In this document: piece after piece, positions 18,230-26,471 of the stretch
Layout: each line of letters starts with the position of its first letter
How positions within the stretch are numbered: position 1 is the first letter of the stretch
NCBI RefSeq assembly: GCF_001632845.1
Contig: NZ_CP011994.1
Coordinates: 1,488,001 to 1,552,000 of the forward strand
Source: Ectothiorhodospira sp. BSL-9
Lineage (GTDB): Bacteria > Pseudomonadota > Gammaproteobacteria > Ectothiorhodospirales > Ectothiorhodospiraceae
Length of the DNA: 64,000 bases
Direction: 5' to 3'
Position numbers and translations under genes: made by a program
The notes under the pieces: generated by a model
The model's input: only the letters and a program-made list of their open reading frames with translations
The model's database searches: none
Told to the model about the DNA's origin: nothing

Positions 18230-20395
18230 ATGAAATGGATCAAGCGCGGCCTGTGGGCCATCTTCGCGCTGCTGGTGCTGTTTGTGGTGCTGGTGGGTTT
18301 TCTGCTGGTCACCGTTGACCCCAACGACTACAAGGACCGCATCAGCGAGGTGGTGGAGGAGCAGACCGGGCGAACCCTGGTCATCTCCGGCGATATTGGC
18401 CTGTCCGTCTTCCCCCGGCTGGGCCTGGAGTTGGGCGAAACCACGCTCTCCAACGCCGAGGGCTTCGAAGAGGAGTTCTTTGCCCGGGTAGGCGAGGTGG
18501 ACGTGGCGGTGGCCTTGCTGCCGCTGCTGCGCCGGGAACTGCAGGTGCAGCAGGTCCGCCTTGAAGGGCTTGAACTCAACCTGGCCCGCAACGCCGAGGG
18601 TCGGACCAACTGGGACGACCTGATCGATGAAGATGCGGTCGCCGAGCCTTCGGAAGACACCCGACCGGTCACCCGGCCCGCCGACGATCCGGAAACGGTC
18701 CCCGAGATCCTGCGGGGCCTGGATATCGCTGGAATTCAGGTGCGCGATGCCCGGCTCAACTGGCGTGATGAGCAAAGTGGCACCCGCCTGAGCGTGGACC
18801 CCTTCAACCTGGAACTGGGCCGTCTGCGTCTGGCCCAGGAGACCCGCCTGGACCTTTCCCTGCGCGCACTCATGGATGACCTGGATGCCGCCGTGGAACT
18901 GCAGGGGCTCGTTTTTCTGGATGTGGCCAACCAGCGCTACACCCTGCGCCGTATGGTGGCCCAGGTGGAAGCCACTGGAGAGGCACTGCCCGCGCCCATC
19001 AAGGCCCGGGTAGAGGCAGACCTGATCGCTGATCTGCTCAATGATCTGGCCAAGGTGGAACGCATGACGGTGAACGCCTTCAATACCCAGTTCACCGGTC
19101 TGGTGGAAGTGGCCGGGCTGAGCGGCGAGCCCCGTATCCATGGTGAATTGCGCAGCGGTCAGTTCAGTCCCCGTGGTTTGATGGAGGAGCTGGCCATGGA
19201 GCCACCCGAGACGGCCAACCCGGATGTGCTCGGGCGGGCGGCGATGGACATGGCCTTTGAAATGCAGGGGGATGAGCTGAAGGTGACCCAGTTGATCCTC
19301 ACCCTGGACGAAAGCACCCTCAGCGGGCAGGCCACGGTGAAGGATCTGGCCAGCCCCGATGTGAATGTGTCCATGCAACTGGACCGCATCAACCTGGATC
19401 ATTACCTGCCGCCAGCCACCGAGGCCAACGGCAACGGTGATGGCAACGGCGACACCGCCGCCCGGGACGGCTGGCCCGACGAGCCCCTGGAACTGCCGGT
19501 GGAGATGTTGCGGGAACTGAAGGTGGCCGGCGATCTGCGCGTGGGCCATCTGACGGTGGCCGGCCTGCGCATGCAGAACGTCAACCTGAAACTGCGAGCC
19601 CGTGATGGCCAGCTGAACGTGGAGTCGGTTCAGGCGAACCTTTACGAGGGTCAGCTCAATGGTCGTCTCGGTCTGGATGTCCGCCAGGACACCCCGCGCA
19701 TGCAGGCCCGGCAATCCCTTGAAGGCATCCGTTTTGGCGGCCTGCTGGAGGATCTCACCGGCGATGCCATGGTCACCGGCGGTGCGGATGTGAGTTTTGA
19801 CGTCACCAGCCGCGGCAATTCGGTGAAGGCCCTGATCAATGGCCTCAACGGCAATGGGCAGATGCGCGTCGCCGATGGCGCGGTCAAGGGCATCAACGTG
19901 GCCCAGGTCATCCGCGATGCCGAGGCGCGTGTGCGCGGGCGCTCCCCAGAGGAGACCGACGAGCCGCGACAGACCGACTTCACCGAGATCACCGGCAGCT
20001 TCAGGATCGATAACGGCGTGGTGAAGAACGATGACCTGCGGGCAGCCTCCCCACTGCTGCGTGTCCAGGGGCGGGGCGAAGCCGACCTGAACAAGGAACA
20101 GCTGGACTACCGTCTGGATACCAGCCTGGTGGGTACCCTGAAAGGCCAGGGCGGCCGGGACCTGTCGGACCTGCGCAACGTGAACCTGCCCATCACGATT
20201 CGTGGCAGCTTCAGCGAGCCGCGTTTCGGCCTGGACCTGCGCTCGGTGCTTGAGAGTCGCGTGCGGGAAGAGACCGAGGAGCGGGTTCGCGAGCGGGTGG
20301 ACCCGGTCATCGAGGAGCAGCGCGAGCGCCTGCGGGAAGAGGGCAGCCGGATCCAGGAGGAGTTGGGTGACCGACTGCGCGATCGGTTGCGCTGA
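18230..20395 (+). CDS. asmA: AsmA family protein
   Basis: 721-residue AsmA-like protein: an N-terminal membrane anchor (residues 8-26) followed by a long periplasmic domain, with the typical opening VDPNDYKDRISEVVEEQTGR. AsmA-like proteins are thought to bridge the envelope and carry phospholipid to the outer membrane. The C-terminus is an unusual Arg/Glu-rich, charged helical tail (EERVRERVDPVIEEQRERLR). The ATG at 18230 is chosen because GAGGT lies nine bases upstream. It overlaps mutY at its 3' end. Confidence 0.92.
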   Translation: MKWIKRGLWAIFALLVLFVVLVGFLLVTVDPNDYKDRISEVVEEQTGRTLVISGDIGLSVFPRLGLELGETTLSNAEGFEEEFFARVGEVDVAVALLPLLRRELQVQQVRLEGLELNLARNAEGRTNWDDLIDEDAVAEPSEDTRPVTRPADDPETVPEILRGLDIAGIQVRDARLNWRDEQSGTRLSVDPFNLELGRLRLAQETRLDLSLRALMDDLDAAVELQGLVFLDVANQRYTLRRMVAQVEATGEALPAPIKARVEADLIADLLNDLAKVERMTVNAFNTQFTGLVEVAGLSGEPRIHGELRSGQFSPRGLMEELAMEPPETANPDVLGRAAMDMAFEMQGDELKVTQLILTLDESTLSGQATVKDLASPDVNVSMQLDRINLDHYLPPATEANGNGDGNGDTAARDGWPDEPLELPVEMLRELKVAGDLRVGHLTVAGLRMQNVNLKLRARDGQLNVESVQANLYEGQLNGRLGLDVRQDTPRMQARQSLEGIRFGGLLEDLTGDAMVTGGADVSFDVTSRGNSVKALINGLNGNGQMRVADGAVKGINVAQVIRDAEARVRGRSPEETDEPRQTDFTEITGSFRIDNGVVKNDDLRAASPLLRVQGRGEADLNKEQLDYRLDTSLVGTLKGQGGRDLSDLRNVNLPITIRGSFSEPRFGLDLRSVLESRVREETEERVRERVDPVIEEQRERLREEGSRIQEELGDRLRDRLR

Positions 20396-21488
20396 GCACT
20401 CGGGGGATTTCGCGGCGCGCCTGCTGGACTGGTACGACCAGCACGGCCGCCACGATCTGCCCTGGCAAAAACAGGTAACCCCCTACCGGGTCTGGGTGTC
20501 GGAGATCATGCTCCAGCAGACCCAGGTGGGGACGGTCATCCCCTATTTCCAGCGCTTTATCGCCCGGTTCCCGGATGTGCACGCCCTGGCGGCGGCCACG
20601 CAGGACGACGTGCTGCATTACTGGTCGGGCCTGGGCTACTACGCCCGGGGCCGCAATCTGCACAAGGCGGCGCAGCAACTGGTTGAACAGCATCAGGGGC
20701 AGTTCCCCCCGGAGCGCCAGGCGCTGGAAGCCCTGCCGGGTATCGGCCGCTCCACGGCTGCAGCCATCCTGGCCCTGTCCCGGGGGCAGCACGAGGCGAT
20801 CCTGGATGGCAACGTCAAGCGGGTGCTGGCGCGCCATCAGGCCGTGCAGGGCTGGACCGGCGAGGCAGCGGTTCTCAAGCATCTATGGGCGCTGGCGGAA
20901 AACCTTACACCCGCCCGGCGGGTGGCCAACTACACCCAGGCCATCATGGATCTGGGGGCCACCGTGTGCACCCGCAGCCGGCCCCGCTGTGATGCCTGTC
21001 CGGTGGCCACCGATTGCCTGGCCCGTGCCCGGGGGCTGCAATCCAGCCTGCCCACCCCCCGACCCCGCCGTGAGCAACCCCTGCGCCAGGTGTGCATGCT
21101 GATCATCCAGGGGCCGCAGGGCATCCTGCTGGAGCAGCGCCCACCCACCGGGCTATGGGGGGGGCTGTGGGGCTTTCCGGAAGTGGCCTCGATGGATGAG
21201 GCGACGGCATGGTGTCAGGCGCGGCTGGGGGTGGATGCCCAGGAATGTCATGCCATGGAGCCCTTCGTGCACACCTTTACCCACTTTCGCCTGCACATCA
21301 CCCCGTTCCGGATGTGGGTGCAAGACCCTGCCGCGGGTGTGATGGAAGGTGCTGGCCGCGTCTGGTATAAAGACACAGCTCAGGCAGGGCTGGGGCTGGC
21401 GGCGCCAGTGGCCCGGCTGCTGAAACACATCACGCAAGAAGACGGAGAGACCAATGGCTCGCATGGTGAAATGCGTAATGCTGGGTGA
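20367..21488 (+). CDS. mutY: adenine DNA glycosylase MutY
   Basis: Removes adenine mispaired with 8-oxoguanine. The N-terminal helix-hairpin-helix core carries [14 protein letters not shown] and [16 protein letters not shown] with the catalytic Asp in ILDGNVKR. The 4Fe-4S cluster cysteines follow the spacing C-x6-C-x2-C-x5-C ([17 protein letters not shown]), and a NUDIX-like C-terminal domain recognises 8-oxoG. The start is set at GTG 20367 because AGGAGGAG lies immediately upstream; this places the first 29 bases inside asmA. It overlaps yggX downstream. Confidence 0.95.
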   Translation: MTDCAIGCAEHSGDFAARLLDWYDQHGRHDLPWQKQVTPYRVWVSEIMLQQTQVGTVIPYFQRFIARFPDVHALAAATQDDVLHYWSGLGYYARGRNLHKAAQQLVEQHQGQFPPERQALEALPGIGRSTAAAILALSRGQHEAILDGNVKRVLARHQAVQGWTGEAAVLKHLWALAENLTPARRVANYTQAIMDLGATVCTRSRPRCDACPVATDCLARARGLQSSLPTPRPRREQPLRQVCMLIIQGPQGILLEQRPPTGLWGGLWGFPEVASMDEATAWCQARLGVDAQECHAMEPFVHTFTHFRLHITPFRMWVQDPAAGVMEGAGRVWYKDTAQAGLGLAAPVARLLKHITQEDGETNGSHGEMRNAG

Positions 21489-21726
21489 AGAGGCCGAGGG
21501 CCTGGACTTCCCCCCCTATCCCGGTGAACTGGGCAAGCGGATCTTCGAGAACGTATCCAAGCAGGCCTGGCAGAAGTGGATGGGGCACCAGACCATGCTC
21601 ATCAACGAGTATCGCCTGACCCCCGTCGACCCCAAGGCCCGCCAGTTCCTGGAGGAGGAGATGGAGAAATTCTTCTTTGGTGACGGAGCCACCATGCCGG
21701 AAGGGTACGTGGACCCCAGCAAATAG
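21454..21726 (+). CDS. yggX: YggX, Fe(2+)-trafficking / oxidative damage protection protein
   Basis: 90-residue protein with the conserved [20 protein letters not shown] opening and [17 protein letters not shown] motif. YggX protects iron-sulfur clusters and is nearly always downstream of mutY; here the two genes overlap by 35 bases and form the standard mutY-yggX operon. Confidence 0.97.
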   Translation: MARMVKCVMLGEEAEGLDFPPYPGELGKRIFENVSKQAWQKWMGHQTMLINEYRLTPVDPKARQFLEEEMEKFFFGDGATMPEGYVDPSK

Positions 21727-21768
21727 CGCTGGTTGCTCCGAATTAAATCACTTCAAGCCGGTATGGGC

Positions 21769-21797
21769 TTGACGAATGCGGTCAGTCCGGCTTTAAT
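21769..21797 (+). promoter_or_regulatory. sigma-70 promoter for tRNA-Phe
   Basis: TTGACG at 21769-21774, 17-base spacer, TTTAAT at 21792-21797; about 45 bases upstream of the mature tRNA 5' end. Confidence 0.7.
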
Positions 21798-21842
21798 ACG
21801 CACCTTCGCTGCAGCGCCCCCCGCCCAGCAGCGTTCTGATCA

Positions 21843-21918
21843 GGCCAGGTAGCTCAGTTGGTAGAGCAGGGGATTGAAAATCCCCGTGTCGGCGGTTCGA
21901 TTCCGTCCCTGGCCACCA
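21843..21918 (+). tRNA. tRNA-Phe (GAA)
   Basis: 76-base cloverleaf with acceptor stem GGCCAGG/CCTGGCC, anticodon GAA in the loop TTGAAAA, TTCGATTC T-loop and encoded CCA end. A hairpin terminator follows. Confidence 0.97.
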
Positions 21919-21930
21919 TATTTGATGACA

Positions 21931-21957
21931 AGGCCCGCCATTGAGCGGGCTTTGTTG
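21931..21957 (+). terminator. terminator after tRNA-Phe
   Basis: Hairpin GCCCGC (21933-21938) with GCGGGC (21945-21950), followed by TTTGTTGTGT. Confidence 0.7.
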
Positions 21958-22089
21958 TGTCTGGGCGCCCACTCGGCAGGCACAAGCAGGCACTCTTGCC
22001 AACTATTGCCACGCTGGCTACCCTCGGTTGACGAGCACGATGAATATGCCCCTGGCCCGTTCGCTCAAGGTCTTTGTGGAGGTGTTCCT

Positions 22090-22836
22090 TTGAGCGTTCC
22101 TGAACTCATCCTGCCCCAATGGTCGGCCCCGGAGGGGGTGCGTGCCGCCGTGACCACCCGGGCAGGCGGAGTGAGCCGCCCGCCCCATGACAGCCTGAAC
22201 CTGGGGCTGGGCAACGGTGATGATACGGATGCGGTGATGGAGAATCGCCGTCGATTGCGCGAGACCTTGAACCTGCCTGATGAGCCGGCCTGGCTCCACC
22301 AGGTGCATGGTATCCAGGTGGTGGAAGCTCAGGGGGTGGACCCCGAAAAGCCCCCCAAGGCGGATGCTTCCATCACCCGCACCCCCGGCCTGGCCTGCGC
22401 CGTGCTCACCGCCGACTGCCTGCCGGTGCTGTTCTGTGACCGCTTGGGTCAGCAGGTGGCCGCCGCCCATGCTGGCTGGCGCGGTCTGGTGGCCGGCGTA
22501 CTGGAGGCCACCGTGGAGGCCTTCGACTGCCCGCCCATGGATGTGATCGCCTGGCTGGGGCCCTGCATCGGCCCCCAGGCCTTCGAGGTGGGCCCTGAGG
22601 TGCGCCAGGCCTTCATGGATCACGACCCGAGCGTAGACGCTGCCTTCGCCCCCTCCCCCCAGGGCCGCTGGCTCGCCGATCTGCACCGCCTGGCCCGCCG
22701 CCGCCTGCAAGACTGCGGCGTCACCCAGATCACCGGCAACCCGGCCTGCACCCACAGCGAACCAGAGCGCTTCTACTCCTACCGACGCGACGGGGAGACA
22801 GGGCGGATGGCCAGCCTGATCTGGTTGCTGAGATAA
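22090..22836 (+). CDS. pgeF: YfiH/PgeF family multicopper-like purine nucleoside phosphorylase
   Basis: 248-residue member of the laccase-domain YfiH family, now assigned as peptidoglycan-editing factor PgeF and, in related proteins, as a Zn-dependent purine nucleoside phosphorylase/adenosine deaminase. Metal-site motifs are HQVHG near residue 73, LTADCLPVLF near 109 and AAHAGWRGL near 128. The start is TTG 22090: GGAGGT lies seven bases before it, and the longer frame upstream runs back into the tRNA gene. The stop codon lies within a large palindrome shared with the convergent lytic transglycosylase gene. Confidence 0.9.
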   Translation: MSVPELILPQWSAPEGVRAAVTTRAGGVSRPPHDSLNLGLGNGDDTDAVMENRRRLRETLNLPDEPAWLHQVHGIQVVEAQGVDPEKPPKADASITRTPGLACAVLTADCLPVLFCDRLGQQVAAAHAGWRGLVAGVLEATVEAFDCPPMDVIAWLGPCIGPQAFEVGPEVRQAFMDHDPSVDAAFAPSPQGRWLADLHRLARRRLQDCGVTQITGNPACTHSEPERFYSYRRDGETGRMASLIWLLR

Positions 22837-22889
22837 AGGGGACAGGTACATTTTTGCTTTGCAAAAATGTACCTGTCCCCTTTATCTCA
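22829..22889. terminator. perfect 29-bp palindrome, bidirectional terminator
   Basis: Two 29-base arms (22829-22857 and 22861-22889) are exactly complementary around a TTT loop. The core AAAGGGGACAGGTAC resembles motifs found near RAYT transposase genes. Both convergent genes end inside it, each stop codon lying in one arm. Confidence 0.9.
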
Positions 22890-23519
22890 CGGCCTGCCCC
22901 CCAGCAGTCGGTACTCGTTGAACACCCGCTCGATATAGCCCTGGGTCTCCCTGAAGGGCGGCACGCCGCCGTGGCGTTCCACCGCACCCGGCCCGGCGTT
23001 GTAGGCGGCCAGGGCCAGGGTGAGATCGCCGTCGAAGCGGTCCAGCATCCGGGCGAAGTAGGTGACGCCGCCGCGGATGTTCTGCCGGGGATCGAAGGAA
23101 TTATCCACCCCCACCTCCCGGGCCGTACCGGGCATCAGTTGCATCAGCCCCTGGGCACCCACCCGGGAGACCGCGAATCGGTCGAAACAGGACTCCACCG
23201 TGATGATGGCCCGGATCAACTCCTGATCCACCTGGTGATGGCGGGCATAGTGCATCACCCAGCCCATCTGATCCGCCGCCCGCTGATCCAGCATGGAGCG
23301 GGTCAGACCCTGACAGGAATGCCGGGCGGTAGGGCGCCCGTAACGGCGCACGAAGGTGTAATCCGGCCCCATGTCTCGCTGGTCGGTGAACATCGGCACG
23401 CCATCGCGACCCTCGTGCATATAGATGTCCGCCATCGACACACCGGGCAGCCAGGCCAGCAACATCACCAGGGCGAGGCCGGTGAGTGACATCCCGATGG
23501 AGAAGCGGTGCGGCTGCAT
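22887..23519 (-). CDS. lytic transglycosylase (SLT domain)
   Basis: Secreted peptidoglycan lytic transglycosylase of 210 residues. A signal peptide covers about residues 1-30 (GLALVMLLAWLPGVSMA). A short N-terminal DUF4124-like segment (DIYMHEGRDGVPMFTD) precedes the SLT domain, in which the catalytic glutamate is in ITVESCFDRFAVS, followed by GAQGLMQLMPGTA and AYNAGPGAV. The ATG at 23519 is preferred over the TTG seven codons earlier because GGGGGA precedes it. The protein ends inside the palindromic terminator. Confidence 0.92.
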   Translation of the reverse strand: MQPHRFSIGMSLTGLALVMLLAWLPGVSMADIYMHEGRDGVPMFTDQRDMGPDYTFVRRYGRPTARHSCQGLTRSMLDQRAADQMGWVMHYARHHQVDQELIRAIITVESCFDRFAVSRVGAQGLMQLMPGTAREVGVDNSFDPRQNIRGGVTYFARMLDRFDGDLTLALAAYNAGPGAVERHGGVPPFRETQGYIERVFNEYRLLGGRP

Positions 23520-23575
23520 TGTGTTTACGTCCCCCTGCAAGGATCATAGGGATACACCCAAGATACACGCAACGC

Positions 23576-24571
23576 ATGCCTCAGGCCTCGCCCCCCGACC
23601 ATCGCCCGATTTTCCCGGACGGTTTGCTCACCGCCCTGGCTCGCGGCCACCCAACCACTCCCCGGGCACTGGCCCAGGACCTGGGTGTGTCCGAAGACGC
23701 GGTAAACCAGGGCCTGGATGAGCTGCGCGATCTGGGGCTGACCCTCCATGAAGACAACGCAGGCAGCATCCAGCTGCACACGCCCCTGGATCCGCTGGAT
23801 GAGCAGGGCATCCGGGCCGGCTTTGACGACCCCCGAAGCGCCCCACCCATCCACGTGCTGGAACAGGTGGACTCCACCAGTGCCTGGCTGGACCGGGCAC
23901 GCCAGCGGGGTGCGCGTGGCCCAGTGGCCTGCTGCGCCGAGCTGCAGACGGCCGGTCGCGGGCGCCGCGGTCGCCAGTGGCTGATGCCCCCGGGGTCCGG
24001 ACTGGCCCTGTCCCTGCTGTGGGATACATCCCACTGGCCCGGACCGCAACCCACGGTGACCCTGGCCACCGGTGCCGCTCTGGTGCAATGCCTCGAAGGC
24101 CTGGGAGCCCACGGGCTGGGCCTGAAATGGCCCAACGACATTCAGGTGAATGGGGTCAAGCTGGGCGGCATCCTGGTGGAAGGGCGCCTGAACCAGAGTG
24201 GTGCCGGGGCCTTGATCCTGGGCGTGGGGCTGAACCTGCGTCTGCCTCCTGGTTTGCCCATCGATCAGCCCTACGGGGATCTGTGCGAGTCCGGCCTTGA
24301 TCCCCTGCCGACCCGCAGCTGGCTGGCGGGGCGCCTGCTGCAGGCCCTGATCGGCATGCTCGAGACCTACCCGGAACCCGGTTTCCAGGCCTGGCGAGAA
24401 CTTTGGCAGGCCCGGGACGTGTGCCTGGGGCGGGCTGTCACCGTCGCCGGGGATTCGGGGCTTGAAGGCATCGCTCAGGGCGTGGACGCCGGGGGCCGGC
24501 TGTGCGTGGAGACCGCCAGCGGGCCCCAGTGGGTGGATGCTGGTGAGGTGAGTCTGCGGGTGGATCCATGA
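23576..24571 (+). CDS. birA: bifunctional biotin ligase / biotin operon repressor BirA
   Basis: 331 residues. An N-terminal winged-helix DNA-binding domain (RALAQDLGVSEDAVNQGLDEL) is followed by the biotin protein ligase domain with the GRGRRGRQW biotinyl-AMP loop near residue 125 and KWPNDIQVNGVKLGGILVE near residue 188, and a C-terminal SH3-like domain. It would biotinylate AccB, whose gene is at 61 kb in this window. It overlaps coaX by four bases. Confidence 0.95.
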   Translation: MPQASPPDHRPIFPDGLLTALARGHPTTPRALAQDLGVSEDAVNQGLDELRDLGLTLHEDNAGSIQLHTPLDPLDEQGIRAGFDDPRSAPPIHVLEQVDSTSAWLDRARQRGARGPVACCAELQTAGRGRRGRQWLMPPGSGLALSLLWDTSHWPGPQPTVTLATGAALVQCLEGLGAHGLGLKWPNDIQVNGVKLGGILVEGRLNQSGAGALILGVGLNLRLPPGLPIDQPYGDLCESGLDPLPTRSWLAGRLLQALIGMLETYPEPGFQAWRELWQARDVCLGRAVTVAGDSGLEGIAQGVDAGGRLCVETASGPQWVDAGEVSLRVDP

Positions 24572-25323
24572 AGCTGTTGCTGGATGCGGGCAACTCCCGC
24601 CTCAAGTGGGCGTGGTGGGCACAGGGAGCCGTGCGTGAGCGGGGTGCCCTGGCCCATGATGGTGCCACCAGGACCCCATGGCCCGGATTCCTCTCGTCCC
24701 TGGAGCCACTGAACGCCCGGCATCCGCCAGCGCAGGTCCTGTGCGTGGAAGTGCTCGGCAGCGCCTTTCGAGAGGCTTTGCAGGCGTGGACAGGCGACCG
24801 AGGCTGGCCCGCTCCCCGCTTCATGAGTGCCGACCCGGCGCTGCATGGCATCAGCAGCGACTACCAGGACCCCTCCCGCCTGGGGCTGGACCGCTACGCC
24901 GCCATGGCTGGCGCACGGACCCTGGGCCATGAATCGGCAGTGATCATCGATTGCGGCACGGCGGTGACCCTGGATCTTCTGGATCAGGGCGGACATCACC
25001 GCGGCGGTTTGATCCTCCCGGGCCTGGGCCTGATGCGCCGCAGTCTCGGCGTTGCGCCCGGGGTGTCGGGCGTCGAACAGGGCCGTACCGACCGCATCCT
25101 TGCGTCATGCACCGCCGATGCCGTGGCCACCGGCACCCTGATGGGGCTGGTGGTGGCCATCGATCAGTTGTCTTCCAGCCTGGGCTCGCACGTCCCGGGA
25201 GCCATTCCCCGCCTCATCACCGGCGGCGATGCCCCCTCCCTGGTCCCTCATCTGGCAGGTGACATCATCATGGTGCCGGACCTCGTCTTCACGGGGCTGG
25301 CGCGTATGGGGGAGGGCGCCTGA
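24568..25323 (+). CDS. coaX: type III pantothenate kinase
   Basis: First step of coenzyme A synthesis. The 251 residues show the three family motifs: DAGNSRLKW at the N-terminus, DPSRLGLDRYAAM near residue 105, and DCGTAVTLDLL near residue 129. Adjacent placement after birA is common. It is coupled to birA (ATGA) and to the downstream SPOR gene, whose ATG overlaps its stop. Confidence 0.96.
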   Translation: MKLLLDAGNSRLKWAWWAQGAVRERGALAHDGATRTPWPGFLSSLEPLNARHPPAQVLCVEVLGSAFREALQAWTGDRGWPAPRFMSADPALHGISSDYQDPSRLGLDRYAAMAGARTLGHESAVIIDCGTAVTLDLLDQGGHHRGGLILPGLGLMRRSLGVAPGVSGVEQGRTDRILASCTADAVATGTLMGLVVAIDQLSSSLGSHVPGAIPRLITGGDAPSLVPHLAGDIIMVPDLVFTGLARMGEGA

Positions 25324-25964
25324 TGCGCGCCCTGTTCGCCCTGCTGGTGTTGCTCAACCTGGGATACCTCGGGTTCGTCCTGTGGCAGGATGCGCCGCCC
25401 TCCCCATTGGAGGTGAGATCGCCCGTCTCCATTGAGCGTCCCGGTGTGCCCCTGCTGCAGCGACTGGGGGAGGATCCGCCTCCGCCGCCGGGCAGTCAGG
25501 TACAGTCCGGTACATGGGGTTGTTTCAGTCTGGGGCCCTTCGACGATGATCTGGATGCCCGCCGAGCCCTGCTGGCCTGGGAGGCCGCCGGTGCTCAGGG
25601 GTTGATCCGCACCGCAGAGGCTTCACGACCGGCATCCTATTGGGTGATCCTGCCCCCGGATAATGGCCCGCAGGGCGCCGAGGCTGCCCGGCAACGGTTG
25701 AATGATGAAGGCGTCGAGGATCATTACATCATCACCGAGGGCGAGCACGAGTACGGCCTGTCCCTGGGCTTGTTCTCGTCCCCGGAGCGGGCCCAGCGCC
25801 GTCAGGAACAGATCCGGGCACTGGGCCTGGCACCCAGGGTGATGACCCGATACCGGGACCGAACGGTCCACTGGGTGGACCTGGAGATCCACCGGGCCCT
25901 GGATGCCGACGAGCGCCCGACGGTCGAGCCAGGCCTGCAATGGCGGGCCCGAGCCTGCTCATAG
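25323..25964 (+). CDS. SPOR-domain membrane protein
   Basis: 213 residues: one N-terminal membrane segment (ALFALLVLLNLGYLGFVLW), a proline-rich linker and a SPOR-like domain (residues about 100-185, SYWVILPPDNGPQGAEAARQ and YGLSLGLFSSPERAQ). SPOR domains bind glycan strands at the septum. It is the last gene of the birA-coaX operon and is commonly found in this position. Specific function unknown. Confidence 0.8.
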   Translation: MRALFALLVLLNLGYLGFVLWQDAPPSPLEVRSPVSIERPGVPLLQRLGEDPPPPPGSQVQSGTWGCFSLGPFDDDLDARRALLAWEAAGAQGLIRTAEASRPASYWVILPPDNGPQGAEAARQRLNDEGVEDHYIITEGEHEYGLSLGLFSSPERAQRRQEQIRALGLAPRVMTRYRDRTVHWVDLEIHRALDADERPTVEPGLQWRARACS

Positions 25965-25989
25965 CCGTCGGCAGCATGCCGGGTGCCGA

Positions 25990-26018
25990 TTGCGGACCCC
26001 GGGGGGCTGGTCTAAGAT
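25990..26018 (+). promoter_or_regulatory. sigma-70 promoter for tRNA-Thr
   Basis: TTGCGG at 25990-25995, 17-base spacer, TAAGAT at 26013-26018; 20 bases upstream of the tRNA. Confidence 0.6.
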
Positions 26019-26037
26019 AACGCCTTTGGCAACAAAC

Positions 26038-26113
26038 GCCGGAGTAGCTCAGCTGGTAGAGCAGGGCACTTGTAATGCCAAGGTCGTAGGTTCGACTCCT
26101 ATCTCCGGCACCA
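26038..26113 (+). tRNA. tRNA-Thr (TGT)
   Basis: 76-base cloverleaf: acceptor GCCGGAG/CTCCGGC, anticodon loop CTTGTAA with anticodon TGT, GGTTCGACTCC T-arm, encoded CCA. Confidence 0.96.
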
Positions 26114-26129
26114 ACGCAATGCACTCATC

Positions 26130-26158
26130 AAGGGGCGGCACATTTGTGGTCGCCCCTT
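26130..26158 (+). terminator. terminator after tRNA-Thr
   Basis: Stem AAGGGGCG (26130-26137) with CGCCCCTT (26151-26158), a 13-base loop and a moderately T-rich tail. Confidence 0.65.
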
Positions 26159-26321
26159 GCCGTTGTGTCCCTCGGGCATCGACGGTGGCGCGCCACCCAA
26201 AGGCGTGGCATGGCTGTACTTCGCCGCTCACGGCCCCAATACCTCCAATTGTTCCTGAAACCCCTCATCTGGGGTGGCATTGCAAAAAAAAGCGTCTAGA
26301 CTTTTTTAAAGCCTTGCAAAG

Positions 26322-26337
26322 TGTGACCGCCATCACA
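26322..26337. promoter_or_regulatory. perfect CRP-type operator
   Basis: TGTGA-N6-TCACA, an exact match to the CRP/Vfr core consensus. It lies about 135 bases upstream of the EPS glycosyltransferase, in a 358-base gap otherwise holding only the tRNA terminator and a short inverted repeat. Confidence 0.7.
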
Positions 26338-26373
26338 TAACCTTCGTGAAAAGGATCAAGAATAGAGGGGCGT

Positions 26374-26391
26374 TCACAATCAGGAACGTCG
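26374..26391. promoter_or_regulatory. short inverted repeat CGTTC-N8-GAACG
   Basis: Dyad symmetric site between the CRP-type operator and the glycosyltransferase start, which could bind a dimeric activator such as PrsR. No sequence for the PrsR site is known to me, so this is only a candidate. Confidence 0.3.
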
Positions 26392-26471
26392 ATCTTGAGA
26401 CCGTACCGTTGGACCTCATGTGATGTCCACGTCGGCCGGTCACTCACCCAAGCAAGAGAGGTTTGGGTCAT

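Noticed and set aside
26269-26284. Sigma-54-like TGGCATTGC upstream of the EPS glycosyltransferase
   Set aside because: The GG to GC spacing is nine, not ten bases, so it does not fit the -24/-12 geometry.
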